From Aquimarina latercula DSM 2041 (GTDB taxonomy: Bacteria; Bacteroidota; Bacteroidia; Flavobacteriales; Flavobacteriaceae): a stretch of 64,000 bases of DNA. The notes under the pieces are model-generated. The model saw only the letters and a list, made by a program, of their open reading frames with translations, did not search any database and had not been told where the DNA came from. The stretch covers positions 124,001-188,000 of the forward strand of contig NZ_AUMK01000013.1 in NCBI RefSeq assembly GCF_000430645.1, read 5' to 3'. A program made the position numbers and the translations under genes. Below are positions 52,308-61,400 of this stretch, in pieces. The first letter of the stretch is position 1. Every line of letters starts with the position of its first letter.

Positions 52308-54137
52308 TTACACTTTTTTGCGAAAAGACTTTGGTATTACTAGAAATGTTTTAAATTTGCATCCGCAATAACGAATTGCGAAGTTCATAAAATTACTGCG
52401 AAAGTAGCTCAGGGGTAGAGCATCACCTTGCCAAGGTGAGGGTCGCGAGTTCAAATCTCGTCTTTCGCTCTGAGGAAATATACCACGCTCGGGTGGTGGA
52501 ATTGGTAGACACGTTGGACTTAAAATCCAATGTCCATTAGGACGTACGGGTTCAAGTCCCGTCCCGAGTACGAAACGGGATAACTCTTTTTTTTTAGATG
52601 TTATCCCGTTTTTATTTGATGTAAAATTATTTGATAATGAAGGTATTACGCCAAATAACGAATTAATTCGCTGAGTTCGATAACAGTCATTTTCATAATC
52701 AAACAGAATTCCTTCAGGGAACACCATGTGTTGAATCGATTTTTTAGTCTCTAGATTTCCTAAACTCCAGATTTCTTGCAAGTTATAAGAAAAGCGTAAT
52801 GCCAGATTAATGGATTTTTCAAGGTTCGATAAATTAAAGTTGTTTTTAGCGTTATAAACCTGAATCGTATCTAACTCTTTTTTTAGTTTAGTATTAAATT
52901 TATGAAACTGCTCATCTGAAATTTCTCTAAATACGTGCCTTTCTTCAAGGATATCAAGTTTACTTTTAATTTGGTCGAATTTCTTTTGTTGGATTTCATA
53001 TTCTTTAAGTTGCTCTTCATGTTCTTGAACAAAAATATATTTCATAATCTCCTTCATTGGAGCAATATACTTTTTGTCCTTAATCTGGATTTGATGTAAA
53101 ACCTCCTCAAACTTTTGATGCATTATTTTGGCACTCCGATTTTCTTTGCTTCCCACGCGGTTATTTTTATAATAATAAAGATTTTTTCGCTTTACTAAAT
53201 ATCCTGTATACTTAGTTCCACAAGAAGCGGCAGTTATAAATTGTTTTAAAGGCAGGTTTTCATCATCCTTAGTATATTTCTTTCCGTTTTGATATAAGAG
53301 ATCGTTAATCTTCGCAAATTCACTTCTCGAGACTAATGGCTCGTGGTTTCCTAAAATAGGTTCATCAAGTAAATTATGAACTATAACGCCGCAATAAAAA
53401 GGGTTTCTAAAATAGTCACTTAGTTTTTTTGATCTTATTTTTAATCCTTTCCTCTCCAACCCTTCAGCAATCTCTTTGTAAGTCATGTTTTTTTGAAGCT
53501 TCCATTGAAAAGCTAGTTTTAAAAGCTTGCCATCTTCATTGATAACAATATTTGGAACTTTTCCTTTGCCTGGATTTAAGTTTGTGTATCCAAAGGGAAC
53601 AACACCCAGCCAATGTCCTTTAGAAAGTTTGGATTTCATTCCGGTGATAATTCTGTTTCTACTTCCCATATTAGTAATATGACTATTTAAGTGAAACAAG
53701 TTTTCACAGACCACACTACTCATTGGGTCATTGAAATTGACAGGCTGGGTTACTGAGACAATCAAAATACCTTTGGTTTTAAGCTCCTCACTTAATCCTA
53801 TGCTACTTGCACCAGACCTTGAAAAGCGGTCATAAGCGTATACCAGTATGAATGATATCTTGTTGTTTTTGTTTTTTGCGTAGCGTAGCATTTTTTGAAA
53901 TTCTATGCGATCATCTTTTTTTGCAGATTCATAGGTTCCACCAAAATAGGATACTACTTGCAGGTTGTTTTTGTCGGCATAATCTTCACAGTATTGTTTT
54001 TGAGTTTCCAGACTGGCATTGTTCATTGCCTGTTCTTTTGTCGATACCCTCGTATAGATAACAGCTCTGTTTGTTTGTTCTATCTTAGGGGTGCTTGGCT
54101 TTTTAGCAAATTTTTGAAATACTCTTAAGTTTTCCAT
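52308..54137 (-). CDS. Large serine recombinase, C-terminus reading through tRNA genes
   Basis: The 609-residue frame starts with a resolvase domain (AVIYTRVSTKEQAMNNASLE, catalytic Ser near residue 33; YAYDRFSRSG), then the recombinase domain (VPFGYTNLNPGKGKVPNI) and a coiled coil. The usual zinc ribbon is reduced to FITAASCGTKYTGYL, with one Cys where CxxC would be expected. From about residue 505 the frame passes through the tRNA-Leu terminator hairpin, then antisense through tRNA-Leu (GTGLEPVRPNGHWILSPTC) and tRNA-Gly, stopping 6 bases past the end of mutS. The last roughly 100 residues are thus not a domain but a side product of where the element sits. Two small genes lie 6 bases upstream. 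Confidence 0.9.
   Translation of the reverse strand: MENLRVFQKFAKKPSTPKIEQTNRAVIYTRVSTKEQAMNNASLETQKQYCEDYADKNNLQVVSYFGGTYESAKKDDRIEFQKMLRYAKNKNNKISFILVYAYDRFSRSGASSIGLSEELKTKGILIVSVTQPVNFNDPMSSVVCENLFHLNSHITNMGSRNRIITGMKSKLSKGHWLGVVPFGYTNLNPGKGKVPNIVINEDGKLLKLAFQWKLQKNMTYKEIAEGLERKGLKIRSKKLSDYFRNPFYCGVIVHNLLDEPILGNHEPLVSRSEFAKINDLLYQNGKKYTKDDENLPLKQFITAASCGTKYTGYLVKRKNLYYYKNNRVGSKENRSAKIMHQKFEEVLHQIQIKDKKYIAPMKEIMKYIFVQEHEEQLKEYEIQQKKFDQIKSKLDILEERHVFREISDEQFHKFNTKLKKELDTIQVYNAKNNFNLSNLEKSINLALRFSYNLQEIWSLGNLETKKSIQHMVFPEGILFDYENDCYRTQRINSLFGVIPSLSNNFTSNKNGITSKKKELSRFVLGTGLEPVRPNGHWILSPTCLPIPPPERGIFPQSERRDLNSRPSPWQGDALPLSYFRSNFMNFAIRYCGCKFKTFLVIPKSFRKKV
52398..52469 (+). tRNA. tRNA-Gly (GCC)
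   Basis: A 72-base cloverleaf with acceptor GCGAAAG/CTTTCGC, D-arm AGCTCAGGGGTAGAGC, anticodon stem TCACC/GGTGA with loop TTGCCAA (anticodon GCC), T-arm GTTCAAATC and discriminator T. The CCA end is not encoded. It is 17 bases upstream of tRNA-Leu on the same strand. Confidence 0.96.
52487..52570 (+). tRNA. tRNA-Leu (TAA)
   Basis: An 84-base class II tRNA: acceptor GCTCGGG/CCCGAGT, D-loop with GGTAGACACG, anticodon stem TTGGA/TCCAA with loop CTTAAAA (anticodon TAA), variable arm TGTCCATTAGGACGT, T-arm GGGTTCAAGTCCC, discriminator A. It is the likely integration target of the neighbouring recombinase. Confidence 0.97.
52573..52611. terminator. Hairpin next to tRNA-Leu, inside the recombinase frame
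   Basis: AAACGGGATAAC (52573-52584) pairs with GTTATCCCGTTT (52600-52611), with a T-run on the plus strand, so it is a fitting tRNA-Leu terminator. The recombinase reading frame also runs through it (minus strand). Confidence 0.7.
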
Positions 54138-54143
54138 ATTCTT

Positions 54144-54338
54144 TTATTTTCCCTTTGTAATGTGGTTAAACATTATTTTACAAAATTCTTCCATTATAAT
54201 AATGGTTTGTTCGGCTTCCTCGTTAGACAAATCTTCAAAACCAATGAACGATCTTAAACGTTCAGGGGTCATTTTCTTAATTTTCTGGATCTGTTTTAAT
54301 TGTTCTTTTATTTGAACACGATCTGTTTTCACTAACAT
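54144..54338 (-). CDS. Small protein, paralogue of the protein at 54588 (unknown function)
   Basis: The 64-residue protein has no signal peptide or membrane segment and is mostly helical. It matches the protein at 54588 over its length: MLVKTDR, KKMTPERLRSFIGFEDLSN, EEAEQTIIIMEEFCKIMFNH. It lies 6 bases upstream of the recombinase gene and is likely translated with it. Its upstream 23 bases, ACTAACATAgTTGCTAATGT in part, are nearly repeated before the other copy. The role is unknown; a DNA-binding helper of the recombinase is a guess. Confidence 0.7.
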   Translation of the reverse strand: MLVKTDRVQIKEQLKQIQKIKKMTPERLRSFIGFEDLSNEEAEQTIIIMEEFCKIMFNHITKGK

Positions 54339-54587
54339 AGTTGCTAATGTTTTTCAGTCGTGAAAATCCGATTGTAGCGTCGGTAAGAACACGTATAAGA
54401 TTAATATTACTGCGGCTTGTAGCGGCCGTCTGTCTTTTTTAGAACACACCAAGTTTAACTTTTAAAAGCGAAACTGTAGTTTCCTGTGTCTCATACAAAC
54501 TTATGCAATTTCTCTTACAAAATCCAAAAAATATCAAAGTATTGATACATATATCTAGTTAAATAGAGGTTATTATACAATTTATTT

Positions 54588-54794
54588 TCATTGCTGTTCT
54601 TGATTTTGAGATGATAAAGTGTGTTTCAAAACTATCTCACAAAACTGTTCCAGAATGAGAATTGTTTTTTCTGCTTCATCATCGGTTATAGATTCAAATC
54701 CTTGAAAAGACCGCAGGTACGCTGAGGTCATTTTAGGGGTTTTTAATATAGTTTTATGGTCTGAACGATCAATACGATCCTTTTTCACTAACAT
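54588..54794 (-). CDS. Small protein, paralogue of the protein at 54144 (unknown function)
   Basis: The 68-residue protein aligns with the 54144 product: MLVKKDR, PKMTSAYLRSFQGFESITD, DEAEKTILILEQFCEIVLKH, then a Gln-rich tail. The start context ACTAACATAATTGCTAATG is shared with the other copy. The gap to the next gene (249 bases) holds no gene. With its paralogue it marks the accessory region next to the integrase. Confidence 0.7.
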   Translation of the reverse strand: MLVKKDRIDRSDHKTILKTPKMTSAYLRSFQGFESITDDEAEKTILILEQFCEIVLKHTLSSQNQEQQ

Positions 54795-55282
54795 AATTGC
54801 TAATGTTTTAGGTCGTATTCGTCTGTTTCATCGCAGTGGGAATACGGAAGGGTTATAGATCAAGCCAACCTCTTTTTTTGGTATTAAAATCATTATTCTC
54901 TTGTATCGAGAGTCATAATGATGACTTGAAATGTGAATTACGAAGGTAAAAACATTATTGTTTAAAAAACAAGGAATTACAAAGAATATTTTTGGTTTTA
55001 CGAAAAAGATAAAGGCGATAAAATAAATTTTCCGTTTTTCAACAAAGTTGCTTTATAATAGTTGTATTATCTTAAAAATAGATGTGTTTTACTAAAATAT
55101 CCCTTCTTTGTATTAAATAAATTACGTTTAAACCGTATGTATTTCAAGGTATTACTAATAAAAAATTTAAAAAATGTTTGATATTTTTGTGTCAATAGAA
55201 TTACTTGTTAAAAGAAATTGAAAACAAGTGAATTTTATTTATAGGTAAATTTGAACAATTTTAACTTTATCAAATTTATCTT
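54795..55282. other. AT-rich gene-free stretch (488 bases)
   Basis: No gene, hairpin or promoter is clear. The right part is very A+T-rich and leads into the small lipoprotein gene. Confidence 0.6.
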
Positions 55283-55441
55283 ATGAAAAAAATAGTTGTT
55301 TTAACGGTTTTAGTGTCAATTTGTTTTATGTCTTGTGCAACCCCCACAATAGAAGAAGAAACATCAAATTTAGAATTAAATGAAATTATCGCAGTGGATA
55401 GAGATGAGATTGAAAGACCTGGCGACCAAGGTGGGAGCTAG
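55283..55441 (+). CDS. Small predicted lipoprotein (52 residues)
   Basis: ATG at 55283 reads MKKIVVLTVLVSICFMSC, a hydrophobic signal with a lipobox-like FMSC and Cys 18, then an acidic linear tail (EEETSNLELNEIIAVDRDEI) and the end ERPGDQGGS with TAG at 55439-55441. The mature part is only about 34 residues. No family is recognised. The next gene starts near or inside its end. The signal is good evidence for a real gene. Confidence 0.6.
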   Translation: MKKIVVLTVLVSICFMSCATPTIEEETSNLELNEIIAVDRDEIERPGDQGGS

Positions 55442-55442
55442 A

Positions 55443-55895
55443 TTGAGTTTTGGGTTAAATCTAAAAATACTTGGGAGTGTATTGGTTATTTTGTCAGGGT
55501 TGATTTTGTTTACCGATAAAGTAACTAATATTTCTCTTGACAATACTTACGGATTTAAATCTACCAAAACTTTTATATGGGTATTAAGCCAATCTTTAGG
55601 TCCTCTTATTATGGCATTTGCTACCTTGCTTAAACCCTATAGATCATCTTATGCTATACCGGTATACATCTATTTTATCCAAGTGTACTGGGTTTTTAAA
55701 CCTGCTATTAAATTTGATGATTTTTTGTTACAAACATATGCGATTGGAACATGTTTGTTATTTGTTTCCTTATTATACTTATTTAAAAAATTGAAAAATT
55801 ATCATATTCTTAGGGAGAATGAAAATAAGGAATTTATAAAAGAAACCAAGGAAACGATAGAAATACTAAAGAGAAAAATTTTAAAAGATGCTTAA
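55443..55895 (+). CDS. Four-segment membrane protein of unknown function
   Basis: The frame is open from ATG 55380, which would overlap the lipoprotein gene by 62 bases in another frame. TTG at 55443, two bases after that stop, gives MSFGLNLKILGSVLVILSGL and is preferred here, but the ATG cannot be excluded. The protein has four hydrophobic segments (LKILGSVLVILSGLILF; IWVLSQSLGPLIMAFATLL; AIPVYIYFIQVYWVF; AIGTCLLFVSLLYLF) and a charged C-terminal helix of about 35 residues. No family is recognised. The next gene overlaps it by 8 bases. Confidence 0.65.
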   Translation: MSFGLNLKILGSVLVILSGLILFTDKVTNISLDNTYGFKSTKTFIWVLSQSLGPLIMAFATLLKPYRSSYAIPVYIYFIQVYWVFKPAIKFDDFLLQTYAIGTCLLFVSLLYLFKKLKNYHILRENENKEFIKETKETIEILKRKILKDA

Positions 55896-56178
55896 AAATA
55901 GTATTCATAAAATGTTAAGAATTAGGTCTTTAGTTAAAGAATCTTCAATCTCTGATGTAGATGCTCTAGATTCATTGAATGAAGTTATAGAAAACTATTC
56001 TAAAATTCAGCAGAATATAGCTAAGGAAGACAAGGAGTTGTATGTTTATTCAAAAGAAATTAAAAAATTAATTGAAATTAATAGGAAGGCGAAAATTTTA
56101 GAGGAAAATCTTAATACTTTGAGATTTGAAAATCAAAAAATCTACAATGAATTGATCACGCATTACGGGAAGAAATGA
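55888..56178 (+). CDS. Coiled-coil protein of unknown function
   Basis: The 96-residue protein has no signal peptide. It is almost wholly helical and charged (QNIAKEDKELYVYSKEIKKL; LEENLNTLRFENQKIYNELI), a likely coiled coil. It overlaps the membrane-protein gene by 8 bases and so is co-translated with it. It could bind the charged tail of that protein; this is an inference from linkage. The convergent XRE-type gene begins 9 bases past its stop. Confidence 0.65.
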   Translation: MLKNSIHKMLRIRSLVKESSISDVDALDSLNEVIENYSKIQQNIAKEDKELYVYSKEIKKLIEINRKAKILEENLNTLRFENQKIYNELITHYGKK

Positions 56179-56186
56179 AATCCTTT

Positions 56187-56636
56187 TTATTTGCTTTTTA
56201 TTTTCTCCATGGCTTTGAGTTTTTTTAGCAATCGATTTTCTACTTGATTTTCCTTTTCGTTAAGCCAATTTAAAAACATTTTGTTGTTTTTTAACACGTC
56301 TTCGTGCAGATAAATCATTTCTATTACTTTCATAATATCCCCTTCACTAGGGGTGTCTGGACTATCTGGACTTGAACGAACAGTACTTGACTTGCGTTGA
56401 CTTCCTTCACCTAATAGCAACCATTCTAAACTAATATCAGAAAACCTCTCTACTATTGCTAATAAGATATCTGTACTTGGAATTGGGTATTCCCCATTAC
56501 GGCTATCGGGTTTGAATAATCTATTTAGTTTTTGAGGCTGCGCAAAACCAATTAGTTCAGCGAATGGCTTCACCTTTCCAAAAGTCTCTTCTTCTATTAG
56601 TTTTAGTATTCTATTGTTTAAGCCTGGTAGTTCCAT
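56187..56636 (-). CDS. XRE-like helix-turn-helix regulator
   Basis: The start is placed at 56636 (MELPGLNNRILKLIEEETFG); the first 11 residues of the longest frame are an unlikely FVFIFRYFGF stretch. The roughly 149-residue protein has an N-terminal HTH region (LNNRILKLIEEETFGKVKPF ... AQPQKLNRLF) and YPIPSTDILLAIVERFSDIS before EWLLLGEG, the usual Bacteroidota XRE pattern. A Ser/Pro linker and a C-terminal helix follow. It is probably a repressor within the accessory region. Confidence 0.75.
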   Translation of the reverse strand: MELPGLNNRILKLIEEETFGKVKPFAELIGFAQPQKLNRLFKPDSRNGEYPIPSTDILLAIVERFSDISLEWLLLGEGSQRKSSTVRSSPDSPDTPSEGDIMKVIEMIYLHEDVLKNNKMFLNWLNEKENQVENRLLKKLKAMEKIKSK

Positions 56637-56773
56637 AAAACCAAAATATCTGAAAATAAAAACAAACATTTTTGTTTTTATTTAAAACATGTTTTAAATT
56701 TGTGTCTAATACTTTTCAAATTTACAAAAAATATAGAAATCCTCATTTTAACAAATATAATGATTGAATCCAT

Positions 56774-57208
56774 ATGATACGTGTACCTGATAACTATAAA
56801 ATTAAGTGTTTAATGGATGTAGTCTATTATAGTATTCAAAACCTTCTTGAATGTAATACGTATCTAAATTCATTAAACTTTGTAAAACAATCAACAGATA
56901 TAGTGAGCATTTTTAATAGCAATAATGAAATGGTCTCTGAAAAAGTTTTCAAAGAAATTAGTGAGAATGCTACGTGTTGTGCTAAGAGAAAAAGAGGGTT
57001 TATAAAAAAGTATCATCAAATTGCTGATAAGCTTCAATTTCATCCATTATACATAAAATCAAATCTTAAAGAAAAACGTCTAGTGCAGGAGTATATACAA
57101 AGAATGATAGCAACTCAATTGTATGGTTCGTTTAAAATAGGAACAATGGCTGTTGACTTCTTAGAACTTCTTAATAGAGAGAAGAATACAACTTTAGAGA
57201 ATTTATAG
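56774..57208 (+). CDS. Unrecognised cytoplasmic protein (144 residues)
   Basis: There is no signal peptide or membrane segment. The sequence is helical with a Cys pair (ENATCCAKRKRGFIKKYHQI) and a basic middle part. No family is recognised. It lies 28 bases before the next gene on the same strand, so the two are likely co-transcribed, and it is divergent from the XRE-type regulator at 56187, which could control it. Confidence 0.6.
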   Translation: MIRVPDNYKIKCLMDVVYYSIQNLLECNTYLNSLNFVKQSTDIVSIFNSNNEMVSEKVFKEISENATCCAKRKRGFIKKYHQIADKLQFHPLYIKSNLKEKRLVQEYIQRMIATQLYGSFKIGTMAVDFLELLNREKNTTLENL

Positions 57209-57236
57209 CTAAATAATTAACCCATTCGCTCAAATT

Positions 57237-57704
57237 ATGTCGACATATCAAGAAAAAATCATAGCGAATATAATAGATCAACTTGACGGGCTTGCAAAAA
57301 TTGAAGCATTTGATTTATTGCAAAAAATAGAAGGGCTGTTACTTGATCATCCTTCGCCTGTTAATGCTACTATTTTCAAAAAAACAGCAAGGATTGAATT
57401 TATCATTAAGAATGCAGTATCCATAGGAGATAGAGAGTACTGCTATCTTGATGATTCGTGTCAATTCCTATTGATATATAATTACTCCAACACTGAAATT
57501 CAATCTAAAGAACAACTATATTTTTCACGACCCAGTACCCATGAAGTACATATTCTTGATAAGAATAGTTTATTGGAGTGTTTTAAAGGTTCCATTATTG
57601 AAAACATTATATATGAATTTACACAAACCCATTTAGTACTAGACAGAAATCCCAAGACTGGTCGATTATTGTTATTAGAATTATTGGATAAAGTTGATCC
57701 ATAA
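57237..57704 (+). CDS. Unrecognised cytoplasmic protein (155 residues)
   Basis: No signal peptide. It begins with a helical segment (IIANIIDQLDGLAKIEAFDL), then beta-rich parts (REYCYLDDSCQFLLIYNYSN; EVHILDKNSLLECF) and a short helical end. No family is recognised. It follows the gene at 56774 by 28 bases. It closes the run of small island genes before a long gene-free stretch. Confidence 0.6.
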   Translation: MSTYQEKIIANIIDQLDGLAKIEAFDLLQKIEGLLLDHPSPVNATIFKKTARIEFIIKNAVSIGDREYCYLDDSCQFLLIYNYSNTEIQSKEQLYFSRPSTHEVHILDKNSLLECFKGSIIENIIYEFTQTHLVLDRNPKTGRLLLLELLDKVDP

Positions 57705-58442
57705 ATAACACTATAATTAAATGAAAAAGGGGTATGATTTTCAGGAATAATAAGGAAGCAAAATAACTTCTAAAAATAAATTTTACTGCAACTACGGGAG
57801 CGACTCTTTGATTTGGTTTTAGAAATGTATAACTAAAATTATTTTTGCTTAACAGAAAAACGTTTTGAAGGGTGGGGAATTTTCACGACACACTATATTA
57901 AAATAAAAAAATGAAGGCACATTACGGAATTCTGTAACCAAGGACAAAATATATGAAGTACTATTGTAGTCTAAATTAATATTTGAGTAATTCTAAGAGG
58001 GTAAAATTTAAAAATAATTTACTGTAACTATAGGATGGATTACTCGATTGGTTTCTAAATACTTTATGATAGGATTATTTTGCGCTAAATATCAAGTAAG
58101 AAGCATTTTAAATGTTAAAATTTAAAAAAAATAAAAAATAGCAAGTAACAAATCTACTATTAATGACACTTAATAAAACAGCATCAAAATATGTATTTAA
58201 CGACAAACTTTAAAATAACATTTTAGTAGCTGAAAAATAATAAAATACAAATATTAACAATAGGATTAAAAACCGATTTATACGCAACGAGAATTAGTAT
58301 GTAAGTTCTAACAGTGTCATCCAGTTTTTGAAAAAATAAAAAAATAAAAAAATAGCTTTTGGAAAGCCTGGAATAGAACTGCCTAAACTCAAAATAACTG
58401 AATCTTAAAAATCATATAACTTTTATTCAAAAACCATTAATT
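57705..58442. other. 738-base gene-free stretch with two diverged repeats
   Basis: No gene is seen. Two related segments lie here: 57775-57855 and 58012-58095, both with ATTTTACTG-AACTA, then GGA, GA, GATT-GGTTT in the same order. They may be an old duplication of an upstream region or a degenerate element. The right part is A-rich and leads into the large YD-repeat gene; no clear promoter. Confidence 0.5.
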
Positions 58443-61400
58443 ATGAAAAACCCAATTAACAAAATACTGAGGACAAGCATATTTGCCTTGTTCTATTTGT
58501 TACTAATTAATACAGCAAAATCTCAAGAGTCTTTTTCTGCCTTACCTGGAGTTGATAACACAAAAGGCTTTTTATCAAATCCTTCTACCGGAGGATTTTC
58601 GAACTATTCTAATACAGAACTTGTTGATTTATACACAGGTATGGTTGATGTAAGCATACCTGTTTATACTATTAAATCAGCCGATTTAAGTGTTAATTTA
58701 TTCTTAGACTATAAGAAAGATGGAATACTAGTAGAAGAAGATGCTAGTTGGGTTGGTCTCGGATGGCAACTTAATGGAGTAGGTTATATCAGAAGAGAAG
58801 TAAGAGGAAATCCTGACGAACCTATTACGGCAATTAGTGAACAAGGTAATGTATACTATCAAAATTTTGGAAGATTTTACGGTCTAATTGACGTTGAAAA
58901 TTTTAATAATGAAATTCCTTTAGGCAATACTGGAGGAACATTAATTATGGATGACTATGTAGACATGATTGTCAATAATGATTTGTTTAGTTGCGATTTA
59001 CAACAGGAACAGAATGGAAATTTAGAAAACTGTGGTGAATATTGCCAAATGCAACTTGTTGATAAGATTATAGCGAGTGATGGAAGAAGTGGTCAAACAT
59101 TTTGGAATAAGCATAGAGACACGGAGCCAGATGTATTTCATTATTCCACTCCTACAGCTTTTGGTTCTTTTATTCTTGACAGAACAGGCAATCCTATAAT
59201 TCTTGAGGGAAGTACAGATGTAGTGATAAGACCAGCTATTGGACCGCTAGCAAATTCTTCTGGTTGGGAAATCATATCTAATAAGGGTGTCGTTTATACT
59301 TTCCCCAATACCGAAAGTTTTACAGAAACCACTAAAAATTCTTCCTTAGGTTTAAACCATTGTAGTATTTGGGGGTTCGAAGGAGAAACCAAAGAACAAT
59401 TCAAACGCCGAGATATATCTCCTACTTATAATCCAGTCCCGGGAGGAACTATATGTAATTCTAGACTTGAAAATAAAGTTATAAATACTTGGTATGTGTC
59501 TAAGATGAAATCTACAAAGTATGATAAAGAAATCAATTTTGAATATGACTCACAGGGTCCTATAGAAAATTATCATCTTCAGGAACAAAGGATGGAATAC
59601 GTTAAATCTTTTACAGATTCTTTTACCAATATAGATGCCTGTAATCCACAGCAAATAGAAAATACTACAACTTCATTTACAAGTTTCCCAACGAATAGCC
59701 CCGCTTATAATACTTTTGCTAAATCAGGTAAATCTTATTGGAATCCTTTTTTAAGAACTATCGAAAACCCAAAGTATATAAAACGTATTAGGTTTTCTAA
59801 TGGAAAAGTCGAACTTTATCCTTCAGATAATGAAAGAATCGATATGAAAGAAAATAAGGCTTTAGATAGAATTATTGTTTTCGATAATTTTAACAAACAA
59901 ATAAAAAATTTTAAATTTAACTATAATTCTTTTATTGCTCAGCCTTATATAAATGCAGAAAAAAGTACTAGACTAAAGCTAGAAAGCTTTGAAGAGATTA
60001 TTACAGAATCTGAGAGTAAAAGATTTTCATTTGAATATGAAGAATCTTTGAATCTACCCTCAAGAGGCTCCTTTAAACAGGATTACTGGGGGTATTATAA
60101 TAATAATTCTATAAATAGTTTAATTCCTGCGACTTCACGAAACGGAGTTTCATTTTCTGGAGCAAATCGAAAACCAGATGAAACGAGAATGAAAACAGCA
60201 ATGCTTAAAAAAATTATATATCCAACCGGTGGTCACTCAGAAATATTTTACGAGATAAATACTTATAGAGATAGGGAATATAGATTAAATCGCCCAATGG
60301 GAGGTTTAAGAGTTTCAAAAACTATCACTCATGACAGTTCTTCTTCTCAAAATGATATTATAAAAAATTATGCTTATGGCGAGATTAATGCTTCTTCTGG
60401 TAGATCAACTAATTTTTTAGATATAAACTGGTGGAGGCATTTTCAGCAAGATGCGTATTTTACTTATTGGAAATTTTCCAGTGTTTGGGATAGACATCTT
60501 TTTGTAAAAAGGAGTTCTCATAATATGTATCCTTTTGAAAGAACTAAAGGGGGGCTTGTGGGATATGATAAAGTTACGGTTGCTGAATTAGGGAATGGAA
60601 AGATAGTTTATACATTCAGAAATCCAGAGGATTATCCAGATGAAGAAGCTAATAAAATTAAATATCCTCAACGTGATAAAAACGGATCGGATCTTTATCA
60701 CGATAATATGCATATTCCTAAAGACGCTTTACGAGGACTTCCAGTTAGTATAACAACCTACAATAAAAATGGAGATATAGTTTCTCTTACTTTTAATGAA
60801 TATGAAAACAATCCTACAAATCATAATCAGCATAGAAACAATATAATAAAGGTCAAGAGAGTATCTGATTATACGACAAGGTATGATATCAATACTGGAA
60901 CTTTCTTTGGTGATTTTCCTGAGTATACAATTGATATTGGTGAAGTTAAAAGTTGGTTTCCGTATTTGAAGAAAAGCAAGACTAGAACATATGATTTGCT
61001 AGGAAATAATTATACTGAGAAGACTATGACATATAAAAGAAATAGTAATAAACATATGCAAGTGACAGATACCGAAATAATAAATAGTGATAATGTTGTT
61101 AGGCGAAGTAAGATTTATTACCCTCTAGATGACTACCAAATAAACGATTTATCGAATGCAGAAAAAGATGCATTAAATAATTTAAAACTATTAAATCGAA
61201 TGGAACCAGTTTTAATAGTAGAGAATAACGGTAGTAAACAAACTTCTAAAATCAGACACCTTTACAAGGAAAATGAAAATAATACTAATCAAGTAGTAGT
61301 TAAAGCATCTCAGTTTGCAAAAGCAGATACGACTTTTATTAATAGAGATATATTTTATAAATATGATGAAACAGGTCACTTGTTAGAAACTTCCTCATCT

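Noticed and set aside
52308..52610. C-terminal 100 residues of the recombinase as a real domain
   Set aside because: They are the reverse reading of tRNA-Leu, tRNA-Gly and the tRNA terminator hairpin; the peptide is a known kind of artefact of insertion next to tRNA genes.
57705..58442. CRISPR array
   Set aside because: Only two diverged segments 237 bases apart; no regular repeats or spacers, and no cas genes anywhere in the window.
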